From NCBI RefSeq assembly GCF_040892545.1, contig NZ_CP156079.1, forward strand, positions 2,639,501-2,703,500: a stretch of 64,000 nucleotides of DNA. The letters run 5' to 3'. The position numbers and the translations under genes were made by a program. The notes beneath the pieces were generated by a model. It did no database searches. It was not told the origin of the DNA and worked only from the letters and a program-made list of their open reading frames with translations. Positions within the stretch are counted from its first letter, which is position 1, and the number at the start of each line of letters is the position of its first letter. Below, piece after piece: positions 9,163 through 18,749 of the stretch. Source of the stretch: Paracidovorax avenae (GTDB taxonomy: Bacteria > Pseudomonadota > Gammaproteobacteria > Burkholderiales > Burkholderiaceae_C).

Positions 9163-10676
9163 TGATGGATATTTTCAACGCCCTGCTGCAGGGCTTCGCG
9201 ACGGCGGCCACGCCCGCCAACCTGCTGTGGGCCCTGGTGGGCTGCGCGCTCGGCACGGCCGTGGGCGTGCTGCCCGGCATCGGGCCCGCCGTGGCCGTGG
9301 CGATGCTGCTGCCCATCACGGCCAAGGTGGAGGTGACGGCCTCCATGATCTTCTTCGCCGGCATCTACTACGGCGCCATGTACGGTGGATCGACCACCTC
9401 CATCCTGCTGAACACGCCCGGTGAAACGGCCAGCATGGTCACCGCGATGGAGGGCAACAAGATGGCCAAGAGCGGGCGCGCGGGCGCGGCCCTGGCCACG
9501 GCGGCCATCGGCTCGTTCGTCGCCGGCACCATCGCCACCGTGGTGGTGACGCTGTTCGCGCCCTCCGTCGCCGAGTTCGCGGTCAAGTTGGGGCCGCCCG
9601 AATACTTCATGCTGATGGTGCTGGCCTTCACCACGGTGAGCGCGGTGCTCGGCCAGAGCACGGTGCGCGGCCTCACCGCGCTGTTCCTCGGCCTCGCGCT
9701 GGGCTGCGTGGGCATGGACCAGATCTCCGGCGCGGCGCGCTACACGCTGGGCCAGCCCGAACTGCTGGACGGCATCGACATCGTGCTGGTGGCCGTGGGC
9801 CTGTTCGCGGTGGCCGAGGTGCTGTATGCCGCCATGTACGAGGGCCGGCAGGTGGACACCCGCAACCCCATGGGCCGGGTCCACATGACGGCGCGCGACT
9901 GGAAGCGCTCCGTGCCCGCGTGGCTGCGCGGCACGCTGCTGGGCACGCCGTTCGGCTGCATTCCCGCCGGCGGCACCGAGATCCCGACCTTCCTCAGCTA
10001 TGCGACCGAGAAGAAGCTGGCCAGGGGCGCGGACCGCGAGGAGTTCGGCAGCAAGGGCGCCATCGAAGGCGTGGCCGGCCCCGAAGCCGCCAACAACGCC
10101 ACCGTCACCGCCGCGCTCATCCCGCTGCTCACGCTGGGCATCCCGACCTCCAACACCACGGCGGTGCTGCTGGGCGCATTCCAGAACTACGGCATCAACC
10201 CCGGCCCGCAGCTGTTCACCAGCTCGGCCGCACTGGTCTGGGCGCTGATCGCATCCCTCTACATCGGCAACGTGATGCTGCTGGTGCTCAACCTGCCCAT
10301 GGTGGGCCTGTGGGTGAAGCTGCTCAAGATCCCGAAGCCGCAGCTCTACGCGGGCATCCTGATCTTCGCCACGGTGGGCGCCTACGGCATGCGCCAGAGC
10401 GCGTTCGACCTGTTCCTGCTCTACGGCATCGGCCTGCTGGGCGTGATGATGCGCCGCTTCGACTTCCCCACCGCGCCCGTGGTGGTCGGCATGATCCTCG
10501 GGCCGCTGGCCGAGGCGCAGATGCGCAATGCGATCTCGATCGGCGAGGGCAGTTGGTCGGTGTTCGTGACGCGGCCGATGTCGCTCACGCTCATCGTGAT
10601 CGTCGTGGCCGTGCTGGTGCTGCCCCGCCTGCTGCGCGGCTGGGCCGCCCGGCGGTTGCGTGTGGCAACCCCCTGA
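9162..10676 (+). CDS. tctA: Tripartite tricarboxylate transporter large membrane subunit TctA
   Basis: TctA is the sodium-dependent transport subunit, 504 residues here, which matches the family length. It has many membrane helices and the N-terminal signature [17 protein letters not shown]. The ATG at 9162 was chosen because it overlaps the tctB stop (ATGA); in-frame ATGs at 9153 and 9165 are alternatives. The last residues (V-A-T-P) and the stop codon lie inside a dispersed structured repeat that starts at 10668. The conserved C-terminus may therefore have been trimmed or replaced when the repeat inserted. It completes the tctCBA operon. Confidence 0.92.
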   Translation: MMDIFNALLQGFATAATPANLLWALVGCALGTAVGVLPGIGPAVAVAMLLPITAKVEVTASMIFFAGIYYGAMYGGSTTSILLNTPGETASMVTAMEGNKMAKSGRAGAALATAAIGSFVAGTIATVVVTLFAPSVAEFAVKLGPPEYFMLMVLAFTTVSAVLGQSTVRGLTALFLGLALGCVGMDQISGAARYTLGQPELLDGIDIVLVAVGLFAVAEVLYAAMYEGRQVDTRNPMGRVHMTARDWKRSVPAWLRGTLLGTPFGCIPAGGTEIPTFLSYATEKKLARGADREEFGSKGAIEGVAGPEAANNATVTAALIPLLTLGIPTSNTTAVLLGAFQNYGINPGPQLFTSSAALVWALIASLYIGNVMLLVLNLPMVGLWVKLLKIPKPQLYAGILIFATVGAYGMRQSAFDLFLLYGIGLLGVMMRRFDFPTAPVVVGMILGPLAEAQMRNAISIGEGSWSVFVTRPMSLTLIVIVVAVLVLPRLLRGWAARRLRVATP

Positions 10677-10790
10677 GGCGCTTCGCGCCTTCCCCCTTCT
10701 CTCACGCTGCGCGTGGGAAGGGAGACGCAGCCAGCGCGGCGGGGCGGCCCTTGCGCGGCGGCCGCTGGCATGGCCTGCTCCGCGGCCTTC
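10668..10790. repeat. Dispersed structured intergenic repeat, copy A
   Basis: The element begins ACCCCCTGAGGCGC, where TGA (10674-10676) is the tctA stop. It contains a perfect hairpin AGGCGC-TTC-GCGCCT and a second hairpin CACGC-TGC-GCGTG flanked by CCCTTC and GAAGGG. It ends with GGCCTGCTCCGCGGCCTTC. Copy B at 22246-22375 has the same plan with different but still pairing stem bases. It may serve as the 3' end of tctA. Confidence 0.75.
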
Positions 10791-10849
10791 CGAGTGGTCG
10801 TGCCCGAGGTGGCTTTTGCGCTGCTGGCCCGGCGTTGTCTCGTGAGTTA

Positions 10850-12040
10850 TCAGTTCCCCGCGGTGCGCGCCGCGGACGGCTCCAGCGGGGCGCCTTCGGG
10901 CGCCCCGTCGCGCTGGCGGCGGGAGGCCGTGTCCTTCTGCGTGGCGCCCGAACCCTTCTTCAGCCACAGGTAGAGCCCGCTGCCGAGCACGATGATGGTG
11001 GCGATGTCGAGCAGCGCCCAGAGGATCTGCATCGGCATGCCGGCATAGTCGCCGAAGTGCAGCGGCTGGGAGATGAGCAGGGCGGTCAGGTACCAGGGCA
11101 ACTCCGGCGCAGCCGTGACCTGCGCCATGCGCGCGTCCACCAGCACGGGCTGGTAGAGCCGAGACGTGAGCGGTTCGTTGCCGCGCAGGAAGAAGGTGTT
11201 GTGGTGCGGGCTGGAGAACGCGGTGCCCGGGAAGGCGATGAACGACAGGCGCATGCCCGGGGCGCGCTCCAGCGCCGCGTCCAGCGATTGCTGCAGCGAG
11301 CCGCGTTCGGCCTGCGGGGTGACGGGCTGGCCCGCATAGGGCGCCAGCAGCGACGAAAGCTGGTCGTGCTGCCAGTACTTGATGACCAGGTCGGCCCAGG
11401 TATTGATCATGCCGGTGCCGCCCACCACGAAGGCCCACACCAGGGTGACGATGCCCAGCAGGTTGTGCAGGTCCAGCCATTTCACGCGGGTGGAACGCTG
11501 CTCGCGCACCGTGCCGAAGTCCAGCTTGCGCATGAAGGGCGCGTACAGCACCACGCCCGAGACGATGGCCACGAGCAGCAGCAGCCCCATGAAGCCCAGG
11601 AAGAGCTTGCCCGGCAGCCCCGCGAACAGGTCCACGTGCAGCTTGTACATGACGTACATGAAACCCTGGTCGAAGCGCGGCTGCGCGAGGATGGCGCCGG
11701 TGCGGCCGTCCACCGCCACCGAGCGGAAGTCGGTGGTCGGAGCGGGCGTGTGCGTGAGCGTGACGAACCACACGTTGGGGTCGTCCGCGTCCTGCGACGC
11801 GAACTGCACGATGCGGTCCGGATGCTGCGCGCGTGCCACCTCCAGCACCCGGTCCAGGCTGACCCGGCGCGTTTCCCCGGGCATCGGCGGTGCCTCGACC
11901 TCCGTGCCCAGCAAGTGGCCGATCTCGTGGTGGAAGATCAGCGGCAGCCCCGTCAGGCAGAGCAGGAGCATGAACACGGTGCACACCAGGCTGCTCCACT
12001 TGTGCAGCCAGGACCAGGTCTTGAGGGCTTTGGGGGTCAT
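10850..12040 (-). CDS. PepSY-associated membrane protein (PepSY_TM, PiuB-like)
   Basis: The 396-residue inner-membrane protein begins with a basic segment and a membrane helix containing W-L-H-K-W-S, typical of the PepSY_TM family. Further helices lie near residues 190-215, 245-270 and 340-365. Proteins of this group are encoded beside TonB siderophore receptors and are thought to act as ferric-siderophore reductases or helpers in iron release; that role is known only for some members. It starts 31 bases after the receptor stop and is the last gene of the probable Fur-regulated operon. Translation ends at 10850. Confidence 0.85.
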   Translation of the reverse strand: MTPKALKTWSWLHKWSSLVCTVFMLLLCLTGLPLIFHHEIGHLLGTEVEAPPMPGETRRVSLDRVLEVARAQHPDRIVQFASQDADDPNVWFVTLTHTPAPTTDFRSVAVDGRTGAILAQPRFDQGFMYVMYKLHVDLFAGLPGKLFLGFMGLLLLVAIVSGVVLYAPFMRKLDFGTVREQRSTRVKWLDLHNLLGIVTLVWAFVVGGTGMINTWADLVIKYWQHDQLSSLLAPYAGQPVTPQAERGSLQQSLDAALERAPGMRLSFIAFPGTAFSSPHHNTFFLRGNEPLTSRLYQPVLVDARMAQVTAAPELPWYLTALLISQPLHFGDYAGMPMQILWALLDIATIIVLGSGLYLWLKKGSGATQKDTASRRQRDGAPEGAPLEPSAARTAGN

Positions 12041-12071
12041 GTCGTCGTCCTGCTCCGGCGAAAATCCGCGC

Positions 12072-14273
12072 TCAGAAATCCACGCTGGCGCTCAGCGTGA
12101 AGGTGCGCGGCCCGCCCACCACGAGGTAACCCGAGCCGGGGTAGCCGCCGGACGAGGCCCAGTAGTTGCGATCGGCCACGTTGTCCACGCGGGCGCGCAG
12201 CGTCACGAGGCGGCCGCTCCATTCCGTGGCGTAGCGCACACCCAGGTCCAGGCGGGTCCAGCCGGGCACGCGCAGGGCGTTGGCGCCGTCGGCATAGCTG
12301 GCGCCCGTGTAGACGGCGCGCGTATCCAGCGCCAGGCCGGGCATGCCGGGAACGTCCCACTCCACGCCGGCATTGGCCTGCACGCGCGGCACGCCGATCA
12401 CGCGCTTGCCGTCGGTGGCTGCGCTGCCCGTCCTCTGCTGCTTCGCGTCCAGCCAGGTCACGCCGCCCAGCAGGCGCAGGCCGCGCATGGCTTCGCCCTG
12501 CACGTCCAGTTCCACGCCCTGGTGGCGGTCCCTGCCGGAGGCGCTGAACACGTTCGAGGCATCCACGTAGGCGCGGGGCTTGGTGGTGCTGAAAAGCGCC
12601 AGGGACCCGCGCAGGCGGCCGCCGTCGTACTTCACGCCCACTTCCTTCTGCTTGGCGACATAGGGCGAGAGTTGCTGCCCGCTGTTGGCCACGGGCGCGC
12701 CGTTGGCGGTCGCCGGAGCGGTCTGGCCCTGGCTCAGGCTCTCGATGTAGTTGCCGTAGAGCGACCACTGCGGCGCCATCTTGAAAACGAGGCCCGCCAT
12801 GGGGCTGTTGCGGCTCTGCTCGTAATGTGCGAGCAGCGCGGAGGTGCCGTAGGCGAAATCGGAGGTGTCCAGGCGCTGGTGGCGCAGGCCCACGGTGAGC
12901 AGCACCGTATCGTCCAGGAAGGAGAGCGTGTCGCCCAGGGCGTAGCTGAGCAGCCGCGTGCGGCCGGTGAGACGGGGGCTGGCCAGCGTGCCGCCATACA
13001 GCGTGGCGGCGCTGAAGGCCGGCTGCGCGGTGGGGCGGTACTGGTAGAGGTTGGAGGCGATGGTGTTGCGCCAGTCCATCGCGTACGCGTTGTCTTTCTC
13101 GGCCTCGAAATATGACACGGCCGCCACCCATTCATGGCCCACCGCGCCGGTGCGCAGCTTGCCGCGCAGGCCGATTTCGCCGGTGTCCACGCGGTCCTTG
13201 CGGGTGTTGTCGAAGCGGTAGGCCGTGCCCGCGCCCGTGGCGGCGTCGGTCACCGTCAGGTTGGCGAGCGAATTGGCTTCCTTGCCGCGACGCATGCCCC
13301 AGGCACCCCAGGCCGTGATGCCGGGCGACAGGTCCACCTCGCCGCGGAACGTGCCGAACACGTCGCGTTCGTTGGAGTACGCCCAGGGCTGCGAGAAATT
13401 GGCGGAGGCATCCGGCGCGGCGGGCACGGCGGTGGCGCCGGACAGCGACACGTTCGGCCGCGTGCCCTTCAGGCGGTGGTCCTGCCAGCCGATGTCGCCC
13501 GACAGGCGCACGTCGCGGCTGCGCCAGTCCAGGCCCAGGGCCACGAGGCCGAGCCGGCTCTTTTCATGGTCCACGGCGGTGTCGCCGTCCTGGTAGGCGG
13601 CATTGAAGCGGATGCCGGTGCTGCCGTCCGGCCCGAAGCGGCGGCCGATGTCCACCCCCGTCTCGATGCGGCCGCCCGACCCCGTGCCCACCGTCACGCG
13701 CGACAGCGGCTCGTTGGGCGCCCGCTTGGGCAGCAGGTTGACCGCGCCGCCGATGCCGCCGCCCGACGGCGTGGCGCCCGACAGGAAGGTGGAGGCGCCG
13801 CGCAGCACTTCCACGCGCTCGAACAGTTCTGTGGCGATGTACTGGCGCGGGAGCAGGCTGTAGAGGCCGTTGTAGGCCGTGTCGTCGGAGCCGAGGACGA
13901 AGCCGCGGATGAAGTACGCCTCCTGGAAATTGCCGAAACCGCGGGCCAGGCGCACGCCGGAGTCGTTCTGCAGCACCTCCCCAACGCTCCGGGCCTGCTT
14001 GTCCTGGATCAGCTCATTGGTGTAGCTGGTGATGCTGAAGGGGGTGTCCATCGCATCCTTCGTGCCCAGGATGCCGGCGCGTCCGCCGCGCGCCACCTGC
14101 CCGCCGGGATAGGCGGGAGAGAGGCCCTGGGCCGAGGCATCGGCGCTGGCGTTGACGGTCACCGTCGACAGCGCCGGCGCGTCGGTGGCGGCAGGCGCGG
14201 CGGATTGCGCGCCGGCCTGGGTGCCGAGCAGGGCGAGGGAAGCGGCAAGGGCAAGGGGATGGGGGCGGAACAT
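12072..14273 (-). CDS. TonB-dependent siderophore receptor
   Basis: The chosen start gives 733 residues. A signal peptide is cleaved at about A-G-A-Q (22/23), a plug domain follows (G-E-V-L-Q-N-D-S-G-V-R-L), then a 22-strand-type barrel ends in the usual aromatic residue (S-A-S-V-D-F). It has no STN signalling domain, unlike the receptor at 740-3127. The open frame extends to 14357, but only the ATG at 14273 gives a signal peptide. It is followed after 31 bases by the PepSY protein, preceded by a small membrane protein, and a Fur-box-like dyad lies upstream of the cluster. Uptake of a ferric siderophore is the expected role; the ligand is unknown. Confidence 0.9.
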   Translation of the reverse strand: MFRPHPLALAASLALLGTQAGAQSAAPAATDAPALSTVTVNASADASAQGLSPAYPGGQVARGGRAGILGTKDAMDTPFSITSYTNELIQDKQARSVGEVLQNDSGVRLARGFGNFQEAYFIRGFVLGSDDTAYNGLYSLLPRQYIATELFERVEVLRGASTFLSGATPSGGGIGGAVNLLPKRAPNEPLSRVTVGTGSGGRIETGVDIGRRFGPDGSTGIRFNAAYQDGDTAVDHEKSRLGLVALGLDWRSRDVRLSGDIGWQDHRLKGTRPNVSLSGATAVPAAPDASANFSQPWAYSNERDVFGTFRGEVDLSPGITAWGAWGMRRGKEANSLANLTVTDAATGAGTAYRFDNTRKDRVDTGEIGLRGKLRTGAVGHEWVAAVSYFEAEKDNAYAMDWRNTIASNLYQYRPTAQPAFSAATLYGGTLASPRLTGRTRLLSYALGDTLSFLDDTVLLTVGLRHQRLDTSDFAYGTSALLAHYEQSRNSPMAGLVFKMAPQWSLYGNYIESLSQGQTAPATANGAPVANSGQQLSPYVAKQKEVGVKYDGGRLRGSLALFSTTKPRAYVDASNVFSASGRDRHQGVELDVQGEAMRGLRLLGGVTWLDAKQQRTGSAATDGKRVIGVPRVQANAGVEWDVPGMPGLALDTRAVYTGASYADGANALRVPGWTRLDLGVRYATEWSGRLVTLRARVDNVADRNYWASSGGYPGSGYLVVGGPRTFTLSASVDF

Positions 14274-14408
14274 GACGGAGGGCCTGGATGGGTGGAGCGC
14301 GAGACGCGGAGGGAGTGGAGGGGAAAGCGGGGAAGGGCCGCGGTCGGTGTGGCGCACGGCGGCGCAGCGGGGAAGGGGGCCGGACGGAAGCCCTGGAGGG
14401 CGCCGGAG

Positions 14409-14678
14409 TCAGCCGCGCCGCCGCAGCCAGCCGAACCACGCCATCACGGCCACGGGCACGCCCAGCGCGACCCACGACCAGGTATCGCCCCAGCCGTCCG
14501 ATACCAGGGCGCTGACCAGTCCGCTGGCCGTGAGCACGCCCAGGGCGATGGGCCATCCCCACACACGGCCCGGACGGGCCGCTTCCGCGTGCGGCGCGGC
14601 GAACGCCTGGGAATCGGAGAGACCTGGGCTGGCCGCAGGGGATTGCGGCCCGGTGAGGGAGGCGGGCGTCGAGGGCAT
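14409..14678 (-). CDS. Small two-helix membrane protein upstream of the siderophore receptor
   Basis: From the ATG at 14678 the product has 89 residues: a soluble proline/alanine-rich half, then two hydrophobic segments (about 42-59 and 64-83) and a basic tail W-L-R-R-R-G. The frame can be opened further to a TTG at 14798, but the extra part looks like junk. Similar short membrane proteins are found ahead of TonB receptors in this family. No function can be assigned. Its place directly downstream of the Fur-box-like site makes it the first gene of the operon. Confidence 0.6.
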   Translation of the reverse strand: MPSTPASLTGPQSPAASPGLSDSQAFAAPHAEAARPGRVWGWPIALGVLTASGLVSALVSDGWGDTWSWVALGVPVAVMAWFGWLRRRG

Positions 14679-14816
14679 GGGCTGCTGGGGCTGGAGGGCG
14701 TGCCGGCCGGGGGAGCGAGAGGCGCCGACGGGGTCGGCACAGCAGGCCCCGGGGACGGGAGCGTCCGCCGGGGCACCCCACCAGGGCACTGTTCGCAAAC
14801 CGCCATTCTAAAAGAT

Positions 14817-14835
14817 ATTGCGAATGGTTCGCATT
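14817..14835. promoter_or_regulatory. Fur-box-like dyad
   Basis: ATTGCGAA-TGG-TTCGCATT is a dyad with 8-base arms and one mismatch, resembling proteobacterial Fur boxes rich in GCAAATGATTxxCATTT-type half-sites. It lies just upstream of the minus-strand iron operon, and a TAGAAT -10-like hexamer follows it in that direction (14801-14806). Iron-dependent repression of the 14678-10850 genes is inferred. It also lies 135 bases before the plus-strand hydrolase gene. Confidence 0.55.
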
Positions 14836-14969
14836 GAAATTTATGGAATGTATGAAAGGGCCGACCCGCTGCCTGCCGGGCAGCGCTGCGGCGAACCGGT
14901 GGCCGGATGCCCCCTGGCGGGCGCGGATAGCCTCATACTCCGGCCACCCCAGAGAGGAGATTTCAGCCC

Positions 14970-17102
14970 ATGACCGTCGTCTTTAAAACCGTCCCCCTGT
15001 TCATCGCCGCCCTGGCCGCTTCCTCCTGCGGGGGCGGGGGCAGCGGTGCATCGGTCGATTACGACTTCAATGCCCGCCCGTCCTACCTGAACGACCTGCG
15101 CCAGGCCAGCTACGACGGCGTCGGCGACGACCTGCTGACCGGCGGCCTGGGCCGCTCCGGCCTGCAGGACGATGCACCGCCGGGCTACGCGGGCAGCCAG
15201 CCCACGGCGGATGAGCTGCGGCGCAATGCCATCTACGTGAACTACCGGGCGCTGGTGGACACGACCTCCGACGGGGGCTACGGCCGGCTCTACGGTCCGA
15301 ACGTGGACATCCAGGGCCGCGCGACAGCGGGCGAGGGCATGGTGGCCGGCACGGAAGCCATCGCCTATTCGGACGACGGCTCGGGGCGCCGCAACGTCAC
15401 CCTGATGGTGCAGGTGCCGGATGCCTTCGACCGCACGCGCCCGTGCATCATCACCGCCACCTCGTCGGGCTCGCGCGGCATCTACGGCGGCATTCCCACC
15501 GGCGAGTGGGGCCTCAAGCGCGGCTGCGCCGTGGCCTATACGGACAAGGGCACGGGCACCGCGCCCCACGACCTGCAGGCCGATACCGTCGCGCTGATCG
15601 ACGGCACGCGCACCAGCGCCACGCTCGCGGGCACGCGCGCCGCCTTCAACGCGGGCCTGTCGGCAGCGGACCTGGCGGCCTTCAATGCGGCCACGCCGCA
15701 GCGCCTGGCGTTCAAGCACGCGCATTCCGGGCAGAACCCGGAAAAGGACTGGGGCCGCTCCACCCTGCAGGCGGTCGAGTTCGCGTTCTATATCCTCAAC
15801 GAGCGCTTCGGCGACCGCTCACCGGGCGGGCAGCCGCTGCGCACCTTCACGCCGGCCAACACGACGGTGATCGCCTCCAGCCTGTCGAACGGCGGCGGTG
15901 CGGCGATCGCGGCCGCCGAGCAGGACACCCAGGGCCTGATCGACGGCGTGGCCGTGTCGGAGCCGTCGGTGCAGATGCCGGCCAACGCGGGCATCACCGT
16001 GCAGCGCGGCGGGCGCACCGTGGCCGTGAACGGCCTTCCGCTGATCGACTACACCACCCAGGCCCATCTCTACCAGGCCTGCGCCGCGCTCGCGCCCTCG
16101 CTGGCCTCCACGCCCTTCGCGGCGGCCTTCGCCATCCGCTTCGCGGACCCGGCCTTCCCGGTGGCCGCCAACCGCTGCGCCGGCCTGAAGGCCCAGGGCC
16201 TGCTCTCGGCCACCACCACGGCCGCCCAGGCGGAAGAAGCCCTGGCGCGCCTGACGGCCTATGGCTGGGAGCCCGAGTCGGGAGCGCTGCACGCCTCGCT
16301 CGCGGCGTTCGAAGTGGCTCCGTCCATTGCCGTCACCTATGCCAACGCGCTCTCGCGCGCCAGCGTCCAGGACCGGCTGTGCGGCTACAGCTTCGCGACC
16401 ACGTCGGCCATCGGCGCGGTGCAGCCCACGCCCGCCGCGGTGACGAACACCCTGTTCGCCACCGGCAACGGCATCCCGCCCACCGCCGGCGTGCAGCTTG
16501 TCAACGACCGCAGCCGCGGCGTGCCGGTGCGCGACCTGTTCTCGTTCAACGCCGCAGGCGTGCCCACATGGAACCTGGAAGGCGCGCTCTGCCTGCGCAG
16601 CCTGGTGACGGGCACCGACACGGCCGCCCGGCGCCTGCAGGCCGGCCTCGACGAAACCCGCCGCACCGGCAACCTGCAGGGCAAGCCCGCCATCATCGTG
16701 CACGGCCGCGACGACGCGCTCATCCCGGTCAACCACACCTCGCGCCCCTACGCCGCCCTGAACCGGCGCGTGGAAGGTCCGGCCAGCCGCCTGAGCTACA
16801 TCGAGGTCACGAACGCCCAGCATTTCGATGCCTTCATCGGCCTGCCTGCCACGCTGCCGGGATACGACAGCCGCTACATACCCCTGCACCTGTACCTCAA
16901 CCGGGCGCTGGATGCCATGTACGCGCACCTCGTGAGCGGCCAGCCGCTGCCGGCCAGCCAGGTGGTGCGGACCGTGCCGCGCGGCGGCACGCCGGGCAGC
17001 GCTCCCGCGATCACCGCCGCGAACGTGCCACCCATCGCGGCCACTCCGGCGGCGGCCGATGCCATCGCCATCACCAGCGGTGCCATCGCCGTGCCGGACT
17101 GA
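14970..17102 (+). CDS. D-(-)-3-hydroxybutyrate oligomer hydrolase, probable lipoprotein
   Basis: The 710-residue protein fits the 3HBOH family, which splits short 3-hydroxybutyrate oligomers released from polyhydroxybutyrate. The N-terminus is a signal peptide with a lipobox-like A-S-S-C (C20) followed by a glycine-rich linker, so a membrane-anchored lipoprotein is likely. The nucleophile is probably S306 in S-S-L-S-N-G-G-G, a variant of the lipase box. A likely acid is in V-H-G-R-D-D-A and a histidine in N-A-Q-H-F-D-A-F. It ends in an alanine/proline-rich tail. A phasin-like gene follows 113 bases later, which supports a role in PHB turnover. AGAGGAG precedes the start. Confidence 0.85.
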   Translation: MTVVFKTVPLFIAALAASSCGGGGSGASVDYDFNARPSYLNDLRQASYDGVGDDLLTGGLGRSGLQDDAPPGYAGSQPTADELRRNAIYVNYRALVDTTSDGGYGRLYGPNVDIQGRATAGEGMVAGTEAIAYSDDGSGRRNVTLMVQVPDAFDRTRPCIITATSSGSRGIYGGIPTGEWGLKRGCAVAYTDKGTGTAPHDLQADTVALIDGTRTSATLAGTRAAFNAGLSAADLAAFNAATPQRLAFKHAHSGQNPEKDWGRSTLQAVEFAFYILNERFGDRSPGGQPLRTFTPANTTVIASSLSNGGGAAIAAAEQDTQGLIDGVAVSEPSVQMPANAGITVQRGGRTVAVNGLPLIDYTTQAHLYQACAALAPSLASTPFAAAFAIRFADPAFPVAANRCAGLKAQGLLSATTTAAQAEEALARLTAYGWEPESGALHASLAAFEVAPSIAVTYANALSRASVQDRLCGYSFATTSAIGAVQPTPAAVTNTLFATGNGIPPTAGVQLVNDRSRGVPVRDLFSFNAAGVPTWNLEGALCLRSLVTGTDTAARRLQAGLDETRRTGNLQGKPAIIVHGRDDALIPVNHTSRPYAALNRRVEGPASRLSYIEVTNAQHFDAFIGLPATLPGYDSRYIPLHLYLNRALDAMYAHLVSGQPLPASQVVRTVPRGGTPGSAPAITAANVPPIAATPAAADAIAITSGAIAVPD

Positions 17103-17215
17103 CCTGCGGCAGCCCGGCCTCCCCTGCGGGTAAACCCCCGCGGCGCGCGCGGTTGCTCGGAGCCGGCGCCCGGGCCGGCCGGTAGAGTGGGGGGCCGCCA
17201 CTTCGAGGAATGCCC

Positions 17216-17620
17216 ATGTCCGGTCCTTCGTCCCGCCGCACCCGTTCCCTGGCACGCCAGGGGGCCGAACTCGCCATGGCCGTGCCCCCCGTCGTCGCGC
17301 ACCGCGTGGCGCGCATGGCCCTCGCTGGCGCCAACCCCTCTCAGCGCGACCGGCGCGAATTCGGCCGCATGGTCGCCGAGAAGCAGTGGGCCTTCATGCA
17401 GTCCTGGGCCGCCATGGGCATGCAGGCCCTGCTGGCCCAGCAGGCCATGGCGGCCAGCATGATGCGGCTGTGGTGGACGCCCTGGACAGCGGCCACCGGC
17501 CCGCAGCTGGCGCGCCAGTGGCAGGACGCGGCGGCCGGCGTGTTCGGCAAGGGGCTCGTCCCGGTCCACCGGGCGGCGGTGGCGAACGCCCGCCGCCTGG
17601 CGCGCACGCCCCTGGTGTGA
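17216..17620 (+). CDS. Polyhydroxyalkanoate granule-associated (phasin-like) protein
   Basis: This is a small basic protein of 134 residues with a helical, alanine-, methionine- and glutamine-rich middle (M-V-A-E-K-Q-W-A-F-M-Q-S-W-A-A-M-G), like the short granule-associated phasins of Burkholderiales. An ATG at 17210 directly abuts GAGGA, so the ATG at 17216, six bases after GAGGA, is the better start. Phasins coat PHB granules. The preceding gene is a hydroxybutyrate oligomer hydrolase, which fits. The match is by general features, not a strict motif. Confidence 0.65.
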   Translation: MSGPSSRRTRSLARQGAELAMAVPPVVAHRVARMALAGANPSQRDRREFGRMVAEKQWAFMQSWAAMGMQALLAQQAMAASMMRLWWTPWTAATGPQLARQWQDAAAGVFGKGLVPVHRAAVANARRLARTPLV

Positions 17621-17642
17621 GGGCCGGACTGGCTGCAGGTGC

Positions 17643-18698
17643 TCAGCGGGCAGCGGCCGCGAGAGGCGGCATCCCGGTATCCCAGCCCGACAGGTGCTCC
17701 TGCGCGATCCGGCTCAGGGCCGTGATCCAGGTGCTGTCCGCGTTCAGGCAGGAGATATAGCGGAATTCCTTGCCGCCCGCATGCAGGAAGGCCTCGCGCG
17801 CCTCCTGGTTGATTTCCTCCAGCGTTTCCAGGCAGTCGCTGGTGAACCCCGGGCACATCACATCCACGCTGCGCGTGCCGCCCCGGGCCATCTCGATGAG
17901 CGTCGGCTCGGTGTAGGGCTCGAGCCACTTGGCCTTGCCGAAGCGGGACTGGAAGGTGACCCGGTAGCGCTCCGGCGCCAGGCCCAGCGCCTGTGCCAGC
18001 AGCGCGGCGGTCGCCAGGCACTCCTGCTGGTAGGGGTCGCCCAGGCGCACGGCGCGCTCCGGGATGCCGTGGAAGCTCATCACCAGCTGTTCTGCCGGCC
18101 CGCCCTCGCGCTGCCAGTGGGCGCGCACGCTGCGTGCCAGCGCGTCGATGTAGGCGGGATGGTCGTGGTAGCTGTTCACGAAACGCAGCTCCGGCAGGCG
18201 GCGCGTGCGCAGCGCATAGGCGCACACATCGTCCGACACGCTCGCGGTGGTCGTGCCCGAATATTGCGGATAGAGCGGCAGCACCAGCACGCGGTCCACG
18301 CCCCCGGCCTGCAGGGCCTTCAACTGGCCGGCGATGGACGGCTGCCCGTAGCGCATCGCATGCCGCACCTGCACCCGCAGCCCCGCCTCGCCCAGCCATC
18401 CACGCAGCAGCGTCGCCTGGCGCTCCGTCCACACGGCCAGGGGGGAACCCTCGGGCATCCAGATGCTGGCGTACTTGGCTGCGGATTTGGCCGGCCGGAT
18501 GCGCAGGATGATGCCGTGCAGGATGGGCAGCCAGGCGGCGCGGGGAATCTCCACGATGCGCGGGTCGGACAGGAACTGTGCAAGATAGCGCCGCAGCGCG
18601 GGCGCGGTGGGCGCCTCGGGCGTGCCCAGGTTGCACAGCAGCACGGCGGTGCGGGGCATCGGGGCGGTCTGGGAGCGGTCGGCGGCGGATGCGTTCAT
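17643..18698 (-). CDS. hemH: Ferrochelatase
   Basis: HemH inserts ferrous iron into protoporphyrin IX, the last step of heme synthesis. The 351-residue protein has the family landmarks: L-L-C-N-L-G-T-P-E-A-P near the N-terminus, S-F-H-G-I-P-E-R with the metal-handling histidine, and C-P-G-F-T-S-D-C-L-E-T-L-E-E-I with the conserved glutamates. The start at 18698 gives a slightly extended N-terminus (about 14 residues). It is convergent with the phasin-like gene and divergent from the HAD gene. Heme made here is also the substrate of the heme oxygenase encoded at 55.7 kb, though the genes are far apart. Confidence 0.95.
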   Translation of the reverse strand: MNASAADRSQTAPMPRTAVLLCNLGTPEAPTAPALRRYLAQFLSDPRIVEIPRAAWLPILHGIILRIRPAKSAAKYASIWMPEGSPLAVWTERQATLLRGWLGEAGLRVQVRHAMRYGQPSIAGQLKALQAGGVDRVLVLPLYPQYSGTTTASVSDDVCAYALRTRRLPELRFVNSYHDHPAYIDALARSVRAHWQREGGPAEQLVMSFHGIPERAVRLGDPYQQECLATAALLAQALGLAPERYRVTFQSRFGKAKWLEPYTEPTLIEMARGGTRSVDVMCPGFTSDCLETLEEINQEAREAFLHAGGKEFRYISCLNADSTWITALSRIAQEHLSGWDTGMPPLAAAAR

Positions 18699-18749
18699 GG
18701 GCGCGTAAGGGATGGGGGGGAGGCAATGGTTGCGCTATTCTCGGCCACC

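Noticed and set aside
8985..11999. Minus-strand open frame of 1004 codons
   Set aside because: It overlaps tctA antisense and the PepSY gene in the wrong frame; the real genes there have clear family motifs.
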